Source of the DNA: Paenibacillus sp. AN1007
Lineage (GTDB): Bacteria > Bacillota > Bacilli > Paenibacillales > Paenibacillaceae
DNA length: 64,000 nt
Direction of reading: 5' to 3'
NCBI RefSeq assembly: GCF_040702995.1
Contig: NZ_CP159992.1
Location: 6,105,001-6,169,000, forward strand
Shown: positions 51,682-60,107 of the stretch, in pieces
Position numbering within the stretch: the first letter of the stretch is position 1
How the letters are laid out: each line of letters begins with the position of its first letter
Position numbers and translations under genes: made by a program
Notes under the pieces: model-generated
The model's database searches: none
What the model was told of the DNA's origin: nothing
What the model saw: only the letters and a program-made list of their open reading frames with translations

Positions 51682-52326
51682 ATGAATGTATTGGTGATTG
51701 GAGCAAACGGACAGATTGGTAAACACTTGGTGGAGCAGTTGGCCCAGGAAGGTAAACATCAGGTCACGGCCATGATTCGCAAGCCGGAGCAGGCAGACGC
51801 ACTGAAGGAACTTGGTGCCCAGGTGGTCATGGGTGATCTGGAGGGCACAGTTGATGAGCTTGCCGAAGTGATGAAGGATCAGAATGCCATTATCTTTACA
51901 GCAGGTTCCGGCGGTTCAACAGGCGCGGACAAAACACTGCTCATCGACCTGGACGGTGCGGTGAAAACGATGGAGGCTGCAGAGAAACAAGGTATTTCCA
52001 GATATATTCTGGTCAGCGCCTATGGTGCCGATCAGCGCAGCAAATGGCCGGAGGAGATCAAGCCGTATTATGTGGCGAAGCATTTTGCAGATCGGGCGCT
52101 GTTTGCCAGTGAGCTGAACTATACCATTATTCGTCCCGGAGGTTTGAAAAATGAACCGGGCACTGGCAAGGTGAGCGTAGGTGCGGACCTGAAACCGGGC
52201 AGCATTGCGCGTGAGGATGTGGCGCGTGTAATTGCAGCTTCTCTGCAGGAAGAGAAAACCTACCGAATGGCCTTTGATCTGGTAGCTGGAAATGACGCCG
52301 TACCGGATGCTTTGGGCAAACTGTGA
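51682..52326 (+). CDS. NmrA/YwnB-like NAD(P)-binding oxidoreductase
   Basis: A 214-residue atypical SDR. MNVLVIGANGQIGKHLVEQL is the dinucleotide-binding start, AMIRKPEQ after beta-2 suggests NADP(H), and ILVSAYGAD, YYVAKHFADRAL and YTIIRPGGL complete the fold. It lacks a clear YxxxK dyad in the classical place (YYVAK is the nearest), as in many SDR_a5 members. Bacillus homologues (YwnB, YhfK) respond to stress but have no proven substrate. GAGAGGAG lies 8 bases before ATG 51682. Confidence 0.87.
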   Translation: MNVLVIGANGQIGKHLVEQLAQEGKHQVTAMIRKPEQADALKELGAQVVMGDLEGTVDELAEVMKDQNAIIFTAGSGGSTGADKTLLIDLDGAVKTMEAAEKQGISRYILVSAYGADQRSKWPEEIKPYYVAKHFADRALFASELNYTIIRPGGLKNEPGTGKVSVGADLKPGSIAREDVARVIAASLQEEKTYRMAFDLVAGNDAVPDALGKL

Positions 52327-52380
52327 ACAGATGTTGTAGAATAACGGGAGATTGATATGACGGATTGAGGGGGAGTCAGC

Positions 52381-53133
52381 ATGAATGAGGCTGTGCTGGT
52401 CATTGAGGATGAGCCCAAGATTGCACGACTGCTTGAACTGGAGCTGCAGTATGAGGGATATCAGGTCACCAAGGCAGGGAGTGGGACGGAAGGGCTGGAA
52501 AAGTACATGGAAGGGAAATGGGACTTGGTCCTGTTGGACATCATGCTTCCTGGCCTGAGCGGCATTGAGGTTCTAAGGCGGATCCGAGCCAGAGATGCAG
52601 CGGTCCCAGTCCTCATGCTGACAGCCAAGGATTCGGTGGAAGACAAAGTGTCCGGGTTAGATCTAGGTGCCAATGACTATATTACCAAGCCGTTTCAGAT
52701 CGAAGAACTGCTGGCAAGAGTTCGTGCAGCCCTGCGGCTTGCTGCAGCTGCTTCAGCAAGAGCGATGTCTAACGCAGCTGGACACGAGCCGGAACAGGGA
52801 ACGGCGAATCAGCTGTATGAAGGGCAGGAAGAATGGTTAACTGCCGCGGATTTGAAGCTGAACGAGGGAACACGTGAGGTGTTTCGAAACGGACAAGCGA
52901 TTGAGCTTACCCCGCGTGAGTTCGATCTGCTGGTATATCTGCTGCGCAATCAGCGTCAGGTACTCAGCCGGGATCAGATTGTGCAATCCGTGTGGGGATA
53001 CGATTATTATGGCGATACCAATGTGGTGGATGTGTATATCCGTTATGTGCGCAAGAAGGTGGATAACGGATTCACACCACCCTTAATACATACCGTAAGG
53101 GGCGTAGGATACGTCCTGAAGGAGCAATCATGA
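52381..53133 (+). CDS. OmpR-family response regulator
   Basis: A 250-residue regulator. Receiver: D10-E11, D53 in LVLLDIMLPGLSG, T81 and K103. A linker of about 30 residues, longer than usual (AAAASARAMSNAAGHEPEQG...), leads to the winged helix (LNEGTREVFRNGQAIELTPREFDLLVYLLRN...TVRGVGYVL). The stop overlaps the kinase start (ATGA, 4 bases). The phased half-sites before both downstream PepSY genes are typical of OmpR-type binding, so these genes are its likely targets. Confidence 0.9.
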   Translation: MNEAVLVIEDEPKIARLLELELQYEGYQVTKAGSGTEGLEKYMEGKWDLVLLDIMLPGLSGIEVLRRIRARDAAVPVLMLTAKDSVEDKVSGLDLGANDYITKPFQIEELLARVRAALRLAAAASARAMSNAAGHEPEQGTANQLYEGQEEWLTAADLKLNEGTREVFRNGQAIELTPREFDLLVYLLRNQRQVLSRDQIVQSVWGYDYYGDTNVVDVYIRYVRKKVDNGFTPPLIHTVRGVGYVLKEQS

Positions 53134-54525
53134 GCCTGCGCAGTAAAATCTACGGATATTCGTCGGTTTTATTTGCCGTGCTGTTAACCGCAGTGAATCT
53201 GTCTGTATATCTCGTATTTGAGCGAGTATCCATTAATAATGAGATCAGACGGGTGGAAGCCGAGGCAGAATCTATCGTCACAGGGGTACGGCAGTCAGCC
53301 GGCTCCATTCCGCCAGATGATCTGCTCCGGGCTTATGCGCCCGTGAATGGCATGCTGCGTATTGTACATGAGGATGGAAGCAGTTCTCCGGTAACTACAA
53401 CCGCTGCGTCCGAGCAGCTCAGCAAGCTCTCTTATCAATATGAGAATGAGAAAAAAGCAGAGTACATCCAGGTGGATCAGGTCGGATACGTGTGGGTTTC
53501 CATGCCATTAATCTGGCCGGATGGTGAAGTAGTCAACCTGCAGGTTACCCAGAGTGTGGCCGAAACAGAGGGCGGGCTTACGACCCTTCGCACCGTATTA
53601 GTGATCGTCACCATTATTGCGCTGATTCCTGCCGTGATTTCCAGCCGGATTTTAGCCAACCGCATGACAAGACCGATTCAGCAAATGACACGTACAATGA
53701 GTGATATTCAAGCCAGTGGGCATTTCAAGCGGCTTCCGGTGGAGGAGAAATCCAAGGATGAATTAACAACGATGGGCCAGACGTTCAATCGCATGATGGA
53801 GCTTCTGGAATCAAACTTTGAACGGCAGGAACGTTTCGTTTCGGATGCATCGCATGAGCTGAAAACCCCGCTCACCATTATTGAGAGCTACGCCAGTCTG
53901 CTCCAGCGTCGGGGCAAGGAGCGGCCTGAAGTGTTCGATGAAGCTGTGGAAGCGATTCTGTCTGAATCGGCCCGGATGCGTGAGATGACCGAGCAGCTGC
54001 TGCTGCTGGCCAAGCAGCCGGAGCAGTGGAATGTGCAGCTGGTACGCGTAGATATCGCCAAACTTGCTGCGGATTCCACCCGTGCCTTCCGTGAAGCGTA
54101 CCATCGCAAAGTTTATTGTGAAGCTCAAGGTCCAGTCTGGGCGATAAGTGACGAGAGCAAGCTGAAGCAGATGGTGTTTATTTTGCTGGATAACGCACGG
54201 AAATATAGTGAAGATGCCATTAAAGTTCAAGTGGAGACACAGGGGGAGAAGCTGCCTAATCCGTATTGTCGATACAGGGATTGGTATGTCGGAGGAGAAC
54301 CTTGAGAAGGTATTTGACCGTTTCTACCAGGTGGATATCTCCAGAACTCGAAGCATCACCGCCCGTGGGTCCGGGCTTGGACTTTCCCTTGCCAGAGAGC
54401 TGGCAGGTGCTGTCGGAGCAGAGATCAAACTCTTCAGTACCGAGGGTGTTGGTACGGAGGCTTGTATTATTTTGCCGCAATCCAGATTGGAAAGCTCAGC
54501 CCGTTCACTCAGCCCACTCTCATGA
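53130..54525 (+). pseudogene. Sensor histidine kinase, frameshifted
   Basis: The reading frame from ATG 53130 gives two transmembrane segments (about 8-30 and 153-175), a ~120-residue extracytoplasmic domain, HAMP, HisKA with H242 in SDASHELKTPLTI, and the N-box LLDNARKY, then goes out of frame and stops at 54305. The missing ATPase half (IRIVDTGIGMSEENLEKVFDRFYQVD...GSGLGLSLARE) continues in the +1 frame to 54525. Both join if one G is removed from the G5 run at 54242-54246 (ETQGRSCLIRIVDTG). So this is either a recent one-base insertion or a sequencing error. It overlaps the regulator gene by 4 bases. Confidence 0.88.
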
Positions 54526-54550
54526 AATTCTCATACTTCCCCTCTATACT
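54518..54550 (+). promoter_or_regulatory. Promoter with two 11-bp-phased half-sites, PepSY gene 1
   Basis: TCTCAT at 54518 and TCTCAT at 54529 are exactly 11 bp apart and cover the -35 region of TATACT (54545-54550). This is the usual arrangement for an OmpR-type activator. Confidence 0.65.
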
Positions 54551-54711
54551 GGATAGTGATTTAATCTGAACTAAGCATATTCTCATAGAACAATTCAGTG
54601 ACAGTATACATTGGGTGTGCTGTGATCCCCGGATTTTTTGAATATTTCCTTGTTATGGACAAATCTGGCGGCACAGGTGAAGGTGTGGGAGAGAATGAGG
54701 AGGAAGTGCAT

Positions 54712-55548
54712 ATGGCAGAGCAGGAACAACGGCCTGAAATGACACGAAGTGAGCATGAACATGAGTCTGGACGTAGGACTAAAAATACAGATAGAAGTAA
54801 CGCGGGATACGGATCAGGTAAGATGCTTTGGGGGGGAGTCGGGATATTGGCTGTGGTACTTTTTGCGGCTGTGGTGTGGTGGAGACCGTGGGAACCTGCA
54901 GGTGAGCAGCTTTCTGCCGATGCAGCAGCACAATCCGTACTTGATCAATATCCGGGGGAGATTATTCATTCCACGCTGAAGGACGGCACGTATATGATGC
55001 AGCTTCGTTCGGAGACAGGTCTCTACGATGTGCAGGTCGATGCGTTTACGGCAGCGGTTCAATCGATTAAACGGCTGGAATCGAGTCCGCAGGTACAGGA
55101 GAAGACACTATGGAGTCGTGAGCAGATGAAGTCTGAGCTGCTGAAGCAAAGAGCCGGTGAGCAGCTTGTATCGCTGGAGCTGGTTGAACAGCAGGGCAGC
55201 CCTGTGTACACCGCAGTGGTGGAAGACCAAGACAACGGCCGTCATGAACTGACGATTGATCCATATACGGGCGAGATTCTTTCCTCCAAAGCGATCAAGT
55301 CACCTCCTGCATCACAAACCGGAGAAATGGATAAAGAACCGCAGTTTCTAAGTGAAAAGCAGGCCAAACAGAAGGCACTTGCGAGAATTCCCGGTGAAGT
55401 CGATGATGTGGAGCTGCGCGGCACGAACAGCGGCAATCCATATTACCTGGTCGAGATTGATCTGGAAGACGGACGGGAGGCTACGGTGCAGGTGAATGCG
55501 ATCTCCGGTGCCATCCGTTCGGTGACTTGGGATAAGGACGATGATTAA
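54712..55548 (+). CDS. PepSY-domain membrane-anchored protein
   Basis: A 278-residue protein. A charged cytoplasmic N-terminus (about 45 residues) precedes one membrane segment (WGGVGILAVVLFAAVVWW). Outside are three PepSY-like units: AAAQSVLDQYPGEIIHSTLKDGTYMMQL, then a middle unit ending DPYTGEILSSKAI, then EKQAKQKALARIPGEVDDVELRG...VNAISGAIRSV. PepSY domains are thought to bind or inhibit peptidases outside the cell. ATG 54712 has GAGGAGGAA upstream; an in-frame ATG at 54598 has none. It belongs with the two-component system by position and by its phased operator. Confidence 0.85.
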   Translation: MAEQEQRPEMTRSEHEHESGRRTKNTDRSNAGYGSGKMLWGGVGILAVVLFAAVVWWRPWEPAGEQLSADAAAQSVLDQYPGEIIHSTLKDGTYMMQLRSETGLYDVQVDAFTAAVQSIKRLESSPQVQEKTLWSREQMKSELLKQRAGEQLVSLELVEQQGSPVYTAVVEDQDNGRHELTIDPYTGEILSSKAIKSPPASQTGEMDKEPQFLSEKQAKQKALARIPGEVDDVELRGTNSGNPYYLVEIDLEDGREATVQVNAISGAIRSVTWDKDDD

Positions 55549-55645
55549 TTGATGTTGAAATGAGTGATGAAATATGATCGGCCGTAGGGTACTCGTGAAG
55601 ATCTTTGGCTTTAATTATGTGATTCGCTGTAAAGGGTAAGCAGGC

Positions 55646-55716
55646 TCTCCTCATTTTCTCATCAAATTCTAATCTTTCTCTCGCTAATCTCTCATTCGTT
55701 CAGGTTATTCTATAAC
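55646..55716 (+). promoter_or_regulatory. Five half-sites at exact 11-bp spacing, PepSY gene 2
   Basis: TCTCCT (55646), TCTCAT (55657), TCTAAT (55668), TCTCGC (55679) and TCTCAT (55690) follow one another every 11 bp, ending just before a -10 like TATAAC (55711-55716). The core TCTCAT is the same as before PepSY gene 1. Confidence 0.75.
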
Positions 55717-55751
55717 TGTAGACGAGAACGAGAACAACAGTGAGGAGATGA

Positions 55752-56405
55752 ATGATGATGAATAAACATAAACTATGGATCGGCAGCCTGTCCGCAGCGG
55801 TGCTGCTTGGTGGATCAGCCGTCGCAGCCAGCGGCAGTATGAACGGACAACAGGCTCCGAAAGTACAATCTGAAATAACACAGTCCGCTCCAGCCTCAGC
55901 GGCTCAATCTACGAGTTCAAGTCAGAACAACTCAGGTAAGCTGCTGACAGCATCACAAGCCAAATCTATAGCGCTAAAGGCAGTGGAAGGCAAAGTTGAC
56001 GATGTGGATCTGGAGCGCAGAAATGGCCAGACGTTCTACGAAGTCGAAATCGACAGAAAAGGCAGCCCGGATGCATCGGTTCGGCTGGATGCGTACACGG
56101 GCAAGATTTTGGCTGTGATCAATGACGATGATGACGATGACGATGATTATCGTGATAATGGAACAGCTGAAACTTCGAGTGCGTCTGCTTCCAATCAAGT
56201 GAAATTGACAGCTGTACAAGCATCGAACATTGCGCTGAAACAAGTGACTGGTGGAAAAGTGACCAAGGTTGAACTGGATCGTGACAACGGCCGTTATGTC
56301 TATGAGATTGAGCTGAGAACGACACAGGGCGAGGCTGATGTTGATATTGATGCCAACACGGGCAAGGTGCTGTCGGTTGATCAGGATTTTGACGACGAGG
56401 ATTAA
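55752..56405 (+). CDS. Exported PepSY-domain protein
   Basis: A 217-residue protein with a signal peptide (KLWIGSLSAAVLLGGSAVAASG), a Ser/Gln-rich linker and two PepSY units: SQAKSIALKAVEGKVDDVDLERRNGQTFYEVEID...DAYTGKILAV and VQASNIALKQVTGGKVTKVELDRDNGRYVYEIEL...DANTGKVLSV. Between and after them are acidic runs (NDDDDDDDD, QDFDDED) that could bind calcium or other cations. Three ATG codons in a row (55752, 55755, 55758) follow GAGGAG. It has its own promoter with five phased half-sites and ends at the terminator at 56475. Confidence 0.87.
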   Translation: MMMNKHKLWIGSLSAAVLLGGSAVAASGSMNGQQAPKVQSEITQSAPASAAQSTSSSQNNSGKLLTASQAKSIALKAVEGKVDDVDLERRNGQTFYEVEIDRKGSPDASVRLDAYTGKILAVINDDDDDDDDYRDNGTAETSSASASNQVKLTAVQASNIALKQVTGGKVTKVELDRDNGRYVYEIELRTTQGEADVDIDANTGKVLSVDQDFDDED

Positions 56406-56474
56406 TCGTTAACTCACTGAATATAGTATGTCTAAGATAAAAGCTTATGTGCGGTGTAATGATAGAATGGTAGG

Positions 56475-56504
56475 AAGGCGCTTCGAATGAAGCGTCTTTT
56501 TTGC
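56475..56504 (+). terminator. Terminator after PepSY gene 2
   Basis: AGGCGCTTC pairs with GAAGCGTCT (one mismatch), loop GAAT, then TTTTT. Confidence 0.88.
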
Positions 56505-56691
56505 TGTGCATATCCAGCGATTAGTTGGGAGAAACTGCGTGACACTGCCTGCTTAAGGTCTGTCCAAGGTTCGCCTGCTGCCCCATGCCCGTGGAAGGAA
56601 TAGATTAGAGCGTTCATAGGTCATTGAATCCAAACTGTGGTAAACTAGTAGAATTGTAGAAAATGATATAGATAAGGAGCTGGATAACGAA

Positions 56692-57504
56692 GTGGCTGGA
56701 GAACAAATGCTATCAGGAATAGGCGTAGAACATGTGCTGTCAATTGAAGGCTTGCGTATGAGGTATAACGGACGTTATGTATTGAATGGCATCGATCTTG
56801 AAGTGAAACGCGGGGAGATGATTGGATATATCGGTCCGAATGGAGCGGGCAAGAGTACAACGGTCAAAATTTTGCTGGGATTGGTAGAAGGATATGTGGG
56901 AACCGTTCGTATTTTTGGACAGGATATCGCAGATGGCGATGTGGAGTATAAACGCAGAATCGGTTATGTGCCGGAAGTGGCAGAACTGTACGAACAATTA
57001 ACTCCGGCGGAATATTTGACGTTTACGGGAGAATTGTACGGCTTGTCCTATGAAGATGCGGATTATAAAGCAAAGCTGCTGATGGATTGTTTCGGACTGG
57101 AGAAATCCTATCACTCGCGCATTGCCTCCTTCTCCAAAGGGATGCGTCAGAAAGTGCTGCTGATCTCGGCGCTGCTGCATGACCCTGATCTGCTTTTTCT
57201 GGATGAACCGCTTAGCGGACTGGATGCCAACAGTGTGATGGTGGTGAAGGAGATTCTGTCTCAGTTATCAGCCAAAGGTACAACCATCTTCTATTCATCA
57301 CACATTATGGATGTGGTGGAGAAGATCAGCAGCCGGATTGTATTGATTGCCGAGGGTCGTGTCGTGGCAGATGGTACGTTCAAGCAGCTTCAGCAGCAAT
57401 CCATGGAAGGGTCGCTGGAGGAAGTGTTTAATCAACTGACAGGCTTTAATGAACATAAGGCGATTGCTGAGCGCTTTGTGTCGATCGTGCAGGAGGTGAA
57501 CTAA
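56692..57504 (+). CDS. ABC transporter ATP-binding protein
   Basis: A 270-residue ATPase of the exporter (DrrA/CcmA-like) type. Walker A is GPNGAGKST near residue 45, the Q-loop region follows, the signature is FSKGMRQKV, Walker B is LLFLDEPLSGLD and the H-loop is FYSSHIMD. Expression may begin at GTG 56692 (AAGGAG about 13 bases upstream, a long spacing); a later start is possible. It precedes the permease gene by one base and forms an operon with it. Substrate unknown. Confidence 0.9.
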   Translation: MAGEQMLSGIGVEHVLSIEGLRMRYNGRYVLNGIDLEVKRGEMIGYIGPNGAGKSTTVKILLGLVEGYVGTVRIFGQDIADGDVEYKRRIGYVPEVAELYEQLTPAEYLTFTGELYGLSYEDADYKAKLLMDCFGLEKSYHSRIASFSKGMRQKVLLISALLHDPDLLFLDEPLSGLDANSVMVVKEILSQLSAKGTTIFYSSHIMDVVEKISSRIVLIAEGRVVADGTFKQLQQQSMEGSLEEVFNQLTGFNEHKAIAERFVSIVQEVN

Positions 57505-57505
57505 T

Positions 57506-59179
57506 ATGGCGGAATCCTCCGATTTCCGTACGCTCAAAATTCTGGATCGTTTTCGGCCGATGATCACCAAGACAGGTGCTGATTATGATGTGCTTCGCCT
57601 TATTTTGCGGGTGAAGTTCCAGATGGATCAGCGCAGAGTGCCAACGATTATGGCCGGAAGGCAAAAGAGTAAGGAGAACAAAGAAGGTAACCAGTATGTA
57701 CGCTCTCTCTGGCTGTATGCCCTGATGGGTGCAATCATGGTCCCCTTTGTGGTCTGGAATACAGGACAATTCATGCTTCAGATGGGCATTCTGTTTGGCG
57801 TGCTTATGTTTATGATTATGACATCGATGATTTCGGATTTTTCATCCGTGCTTCTCGACATCCGGGATAGAAACATTATTTTGACCAAACCCGTCGATGC
57901 ACGAACGGTGGGGATGGCCCGAGCTATTCACGCAGGGGTCTATCTGGTGCTGCTGACAGGGTCAGTGACGGCTGCGCCGCTGATTGCCGGGCTTGTTAAG
58001 CACGGGATTGGTTTCTTTTTACTCTTTCTGGTACAGATTATTCTGATCAGCACCCTGATCATGGTGACCACATCTCTCATCTATCTGTTCATGATGAGGT
58101 TTCTGGACGGGGAGAAGCTGAAAGACATGATTAATATGGTGCAGATTCTGCTTTCGGTTGGGATTGCGATTGGATATCAGTTTGTCATCCGCTCGTTTGA
58201 TTTGATTGATTTCAGTGCGGTGTTCACTCCGGCATGGTGGCAGCTCCTGTTACCTCCGCTGTGGTATGCCGCCGCATATGATTGGTTTTTCTCCGGTGGC
58301 GGCGGAGTATGGATCTACACACTCACAGCGCTTGCTGTGGTTGTTCCGGTGATCGGTTTGATGATTTACGTGAAGCTTATGCCATCTTTTGAGCTGTATT
58401 TAGAAAAAATGGCTCATTCCGGCCAGACCTCAGAGCGCCGCCGGGGAAAGTGGGATCGCCTGGCTGCCAAGCTGTTCAGTCGCTCTAAAGAAGAGCAAGC
58501 CTGCTTCCGTCTGGCGTCCAGCATGATGCGCAATGAACGGGAGTTCAAGTTGAAAGTTTACCCATCGTTAGGGTTATCGTTAGTTATGCCTTATATTTTC
58601 TGGTATACAGCTTTACAATCATCGACCTGGTCAGAATTCAGGCAAAGTTCATTTGTGTATACCTTGTACATTATGCTCGTTCTTCTGATCAGCATCGTCA
58701 TCATGCTGAAATATTCCGGCCAGTACAAGGCATCATGGATTTTTCGTGCAGCGCCGATGGTTAATGAGAATGTATTATATCGAGGAGCCTTGAAGGCATT
58801 CCTGAGCAATATAATCATACCTGTATTTCTGTTGAATGGCATTGTGTTCACCTGGACATTCGGACTTCGAGTTTTGCCAGATGTTTCCATTATACTGCTC
58901 ACAGCTGCGGCACTGATTCCGGTATCAGGCAAGTTTATGCTGCAAAGGCCGCCGTTCTCCCAATCGTTCAGTATAGCGCAGCAAAGTGATGGTTGGTATA
59001 TCTTTGCTGCTATACCGGTGTTTGCTTTACTGTGGGGTGTCCATGTCCTTTTCCGCTCCTTCTCCGGAGGGGTATGGATTTACGGAGTTATTTTGATCTT
59101 GGCGAATGCACTGCTGTGGACACTGCTGTATCGAGTGAAGAAACCAGGGGTGGACAAGTCCTCGTTGGTACAAAGTTAG
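57506..59179 (+). CDS. ABC-2-type permease
   Basis: A 557-residue membrane protein with about 12 hydrophobic segments and a cytoplasmic loop near residues 295-345 (LEKMAHSGQTSERRRGKWDRL). The arrangement, long single chain with an adjacent DrrA-like ATPase, fits the bacterial ABC-2 exporters of the YhaP/EcsB-like group. AGGAGGTG lies just before ATG 57506, overlapping the ATPase stop region. It probably exports a lipid, peptide or drug; nothing in the neighbourhood narrows this down. Confidence 0.85.
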   Translation: MAESSDFRTLKILDRFRPMITKTGADYDVLRLILRVKFQMDQRRVPTIMAGRQKSKENKEGNQYVRSLWLYALMGAIMVPFVVWNTGQFMLQMGILFGVLMFMIMTSMISDFSSVLLDIRDRNIILTKPVDARTVGMARAIHAGVYLVLLTGSVTAAPLIAGLVKHGIGFFLLFLVQIILISTLIMVTTSLIYLFMMRFLDGEKLKDMINMVQILLSVGIAIGYQFVIRSFDLIDFSAVFTPAWWQLLLPPLWYAAAYDWFFSGGGGVWIYTLTALAVVVPVIGLMIYVKLMPSFELYLEKMAHSGQTSERRRGKWDRLAAKLFSRSKEEQACFRLASSMMRNEREFKLKVYPSLGLSLVMPYIFWYTALQSSTWSEFRQSSFVYTLYIMLVLLISIVIMLKYSGQYKASWIFRAAPMVNENVLYRGALKAFLSNIIIPVFLLNGIVFTWTFGLRVLPDVSIILLTAAALIPVSGKFMLQRPPFSQSFSIAQQSDGWYIFAAIPVFALLWGVHVLFRSFSGGVWIYGVILILANALLWTLLYRVKKPGVDKSSLVQS

Positions 59180-59330
59180 ATTCAAGTAATGGTTTGATTT
59201 CTTATCTTTGAGTCAACAAGTTGAAGAAGCGAAGAGCAAGTCGGATCGGTTTAGATGGCATAATCATTGTTGATACTGGGCGAAAGGTAAAAGAGAAGTA
59301 GGGTGGAGTGAAGTGAAAGGGAGCAGCGTG

Positions 59331-59575
59331 TTTAACGGTGCGTTGAAGGAGAATAAAGTGAAATGCGGTAAACTGCGGTGAAGTTCTGTAAAGTCCTGTA
59401 GAGTTAAGTTGACAGAGCGAATTGCGGTGCAGTAAAGGGCGGTGTAGTAAATTGCCGTAAAGGACAGTAAATTGAGGTGCGGTAAACTGCAGTGAAGTTC
59501 TGTGCTGTAGAGTACTGTGAAGTATAGTGAAGTGCTGTAGGATAATTAAGTAAAGTAAAGTAAGTAGGGAGTAAG
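59331..59575. repeat. Degenerate ~10-bp tandem repeats
   Basis: About 240 bp consist of diverged units such as GCGGTAAACT, GCGGTGAAGT, TCTGTAAAGT, CCTGTAGAGT and ACTGTGAAGT, with a core GTRAAGT or GTAAANT. The period is mainly 10 bp with some 5-6-bp insertions, ending in TAAAGTAAAGTAAG. No coding frame is kept through it. Confidence 0.75.
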
Positions 59576-59598
59576 ATGAGTGACGCTCCTTGGAGACG

Positions 59599-59793
59599 CT
59601 AACGATCTCAGATGTGCTTATTTGAGCGATAAAAAGCCCTCAGGAATTCTAACGATCTCCAGTAACCTTATTTCTGCAAAAGAGGGTGTTTTAGCTCGAT
59701 AAAGAGCTGGTTTTTGCAAAATAGCGTCTCTGGAGATCGTTAGTTTGAATAAACAAGGAAAATTGGTCTAATAACGTCTCCTGAGATCGTTAG
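59599..59793. repeat. Composite inverted repeat element, copy B (four 28-bp units)
   Basis: Units at 59599-59626 and 59649-59676 (forward), and 59716-59743 and 59766-59793 (reverse), each starting CTAACGATCTC on their own strand and reaching TTATT or CTATTT. Offsets are 50 bp, an inner span of 95 bp, and 50 bp, as in copy A. The outer pair share CTAACGATCTCAG and the inner pair CTAACGATCTCCAG, so each unit best matches its nested partner. The element lies between convergent genes. Confidence 0.85.
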
Positions 59794-60107
59794 AGTGTAT
59801 CGCAAAGTAATGAAGTGTAGAAGTATTATTTGGAAATAATTGATATAATGTAGGCGGCTCCGTATCCGTAGTGCGGCTTTAATAATCAATACGATTGATT
59901 TATTATTCACTTCATCGACACGCATATTGGTTGTTACTTACATGTCGATATTTATTATCCAATGTACATTCTCCGTATATTCTTTCATACGAATTGTGCC
60001 TGAGGGTGGAAGTGACTTCCAAAACAGGTCAGAAGCCAGCCGGCTGCAAAGTTAACGAAATGCTGCTGCTGCCACAGCTGATACACTCCTTAGGGTTCAT
60101 TAGCATT
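59794..60107. other. Gap with an orphan promoter-like site
   Basis: TGATATAAT at 59841-59849 is a good extended -10 on the plus strand, but no plus-strand gene follows; the next gene is convergent. I see no RNA gene I can name here. Confidence 0.35.

Noticed and set aside
59331..59793. CRISPR array
   Set aside because: The 10-bp units are degenerate without unique spacers, and the 28-bp units change orientation; no cas gene is present.
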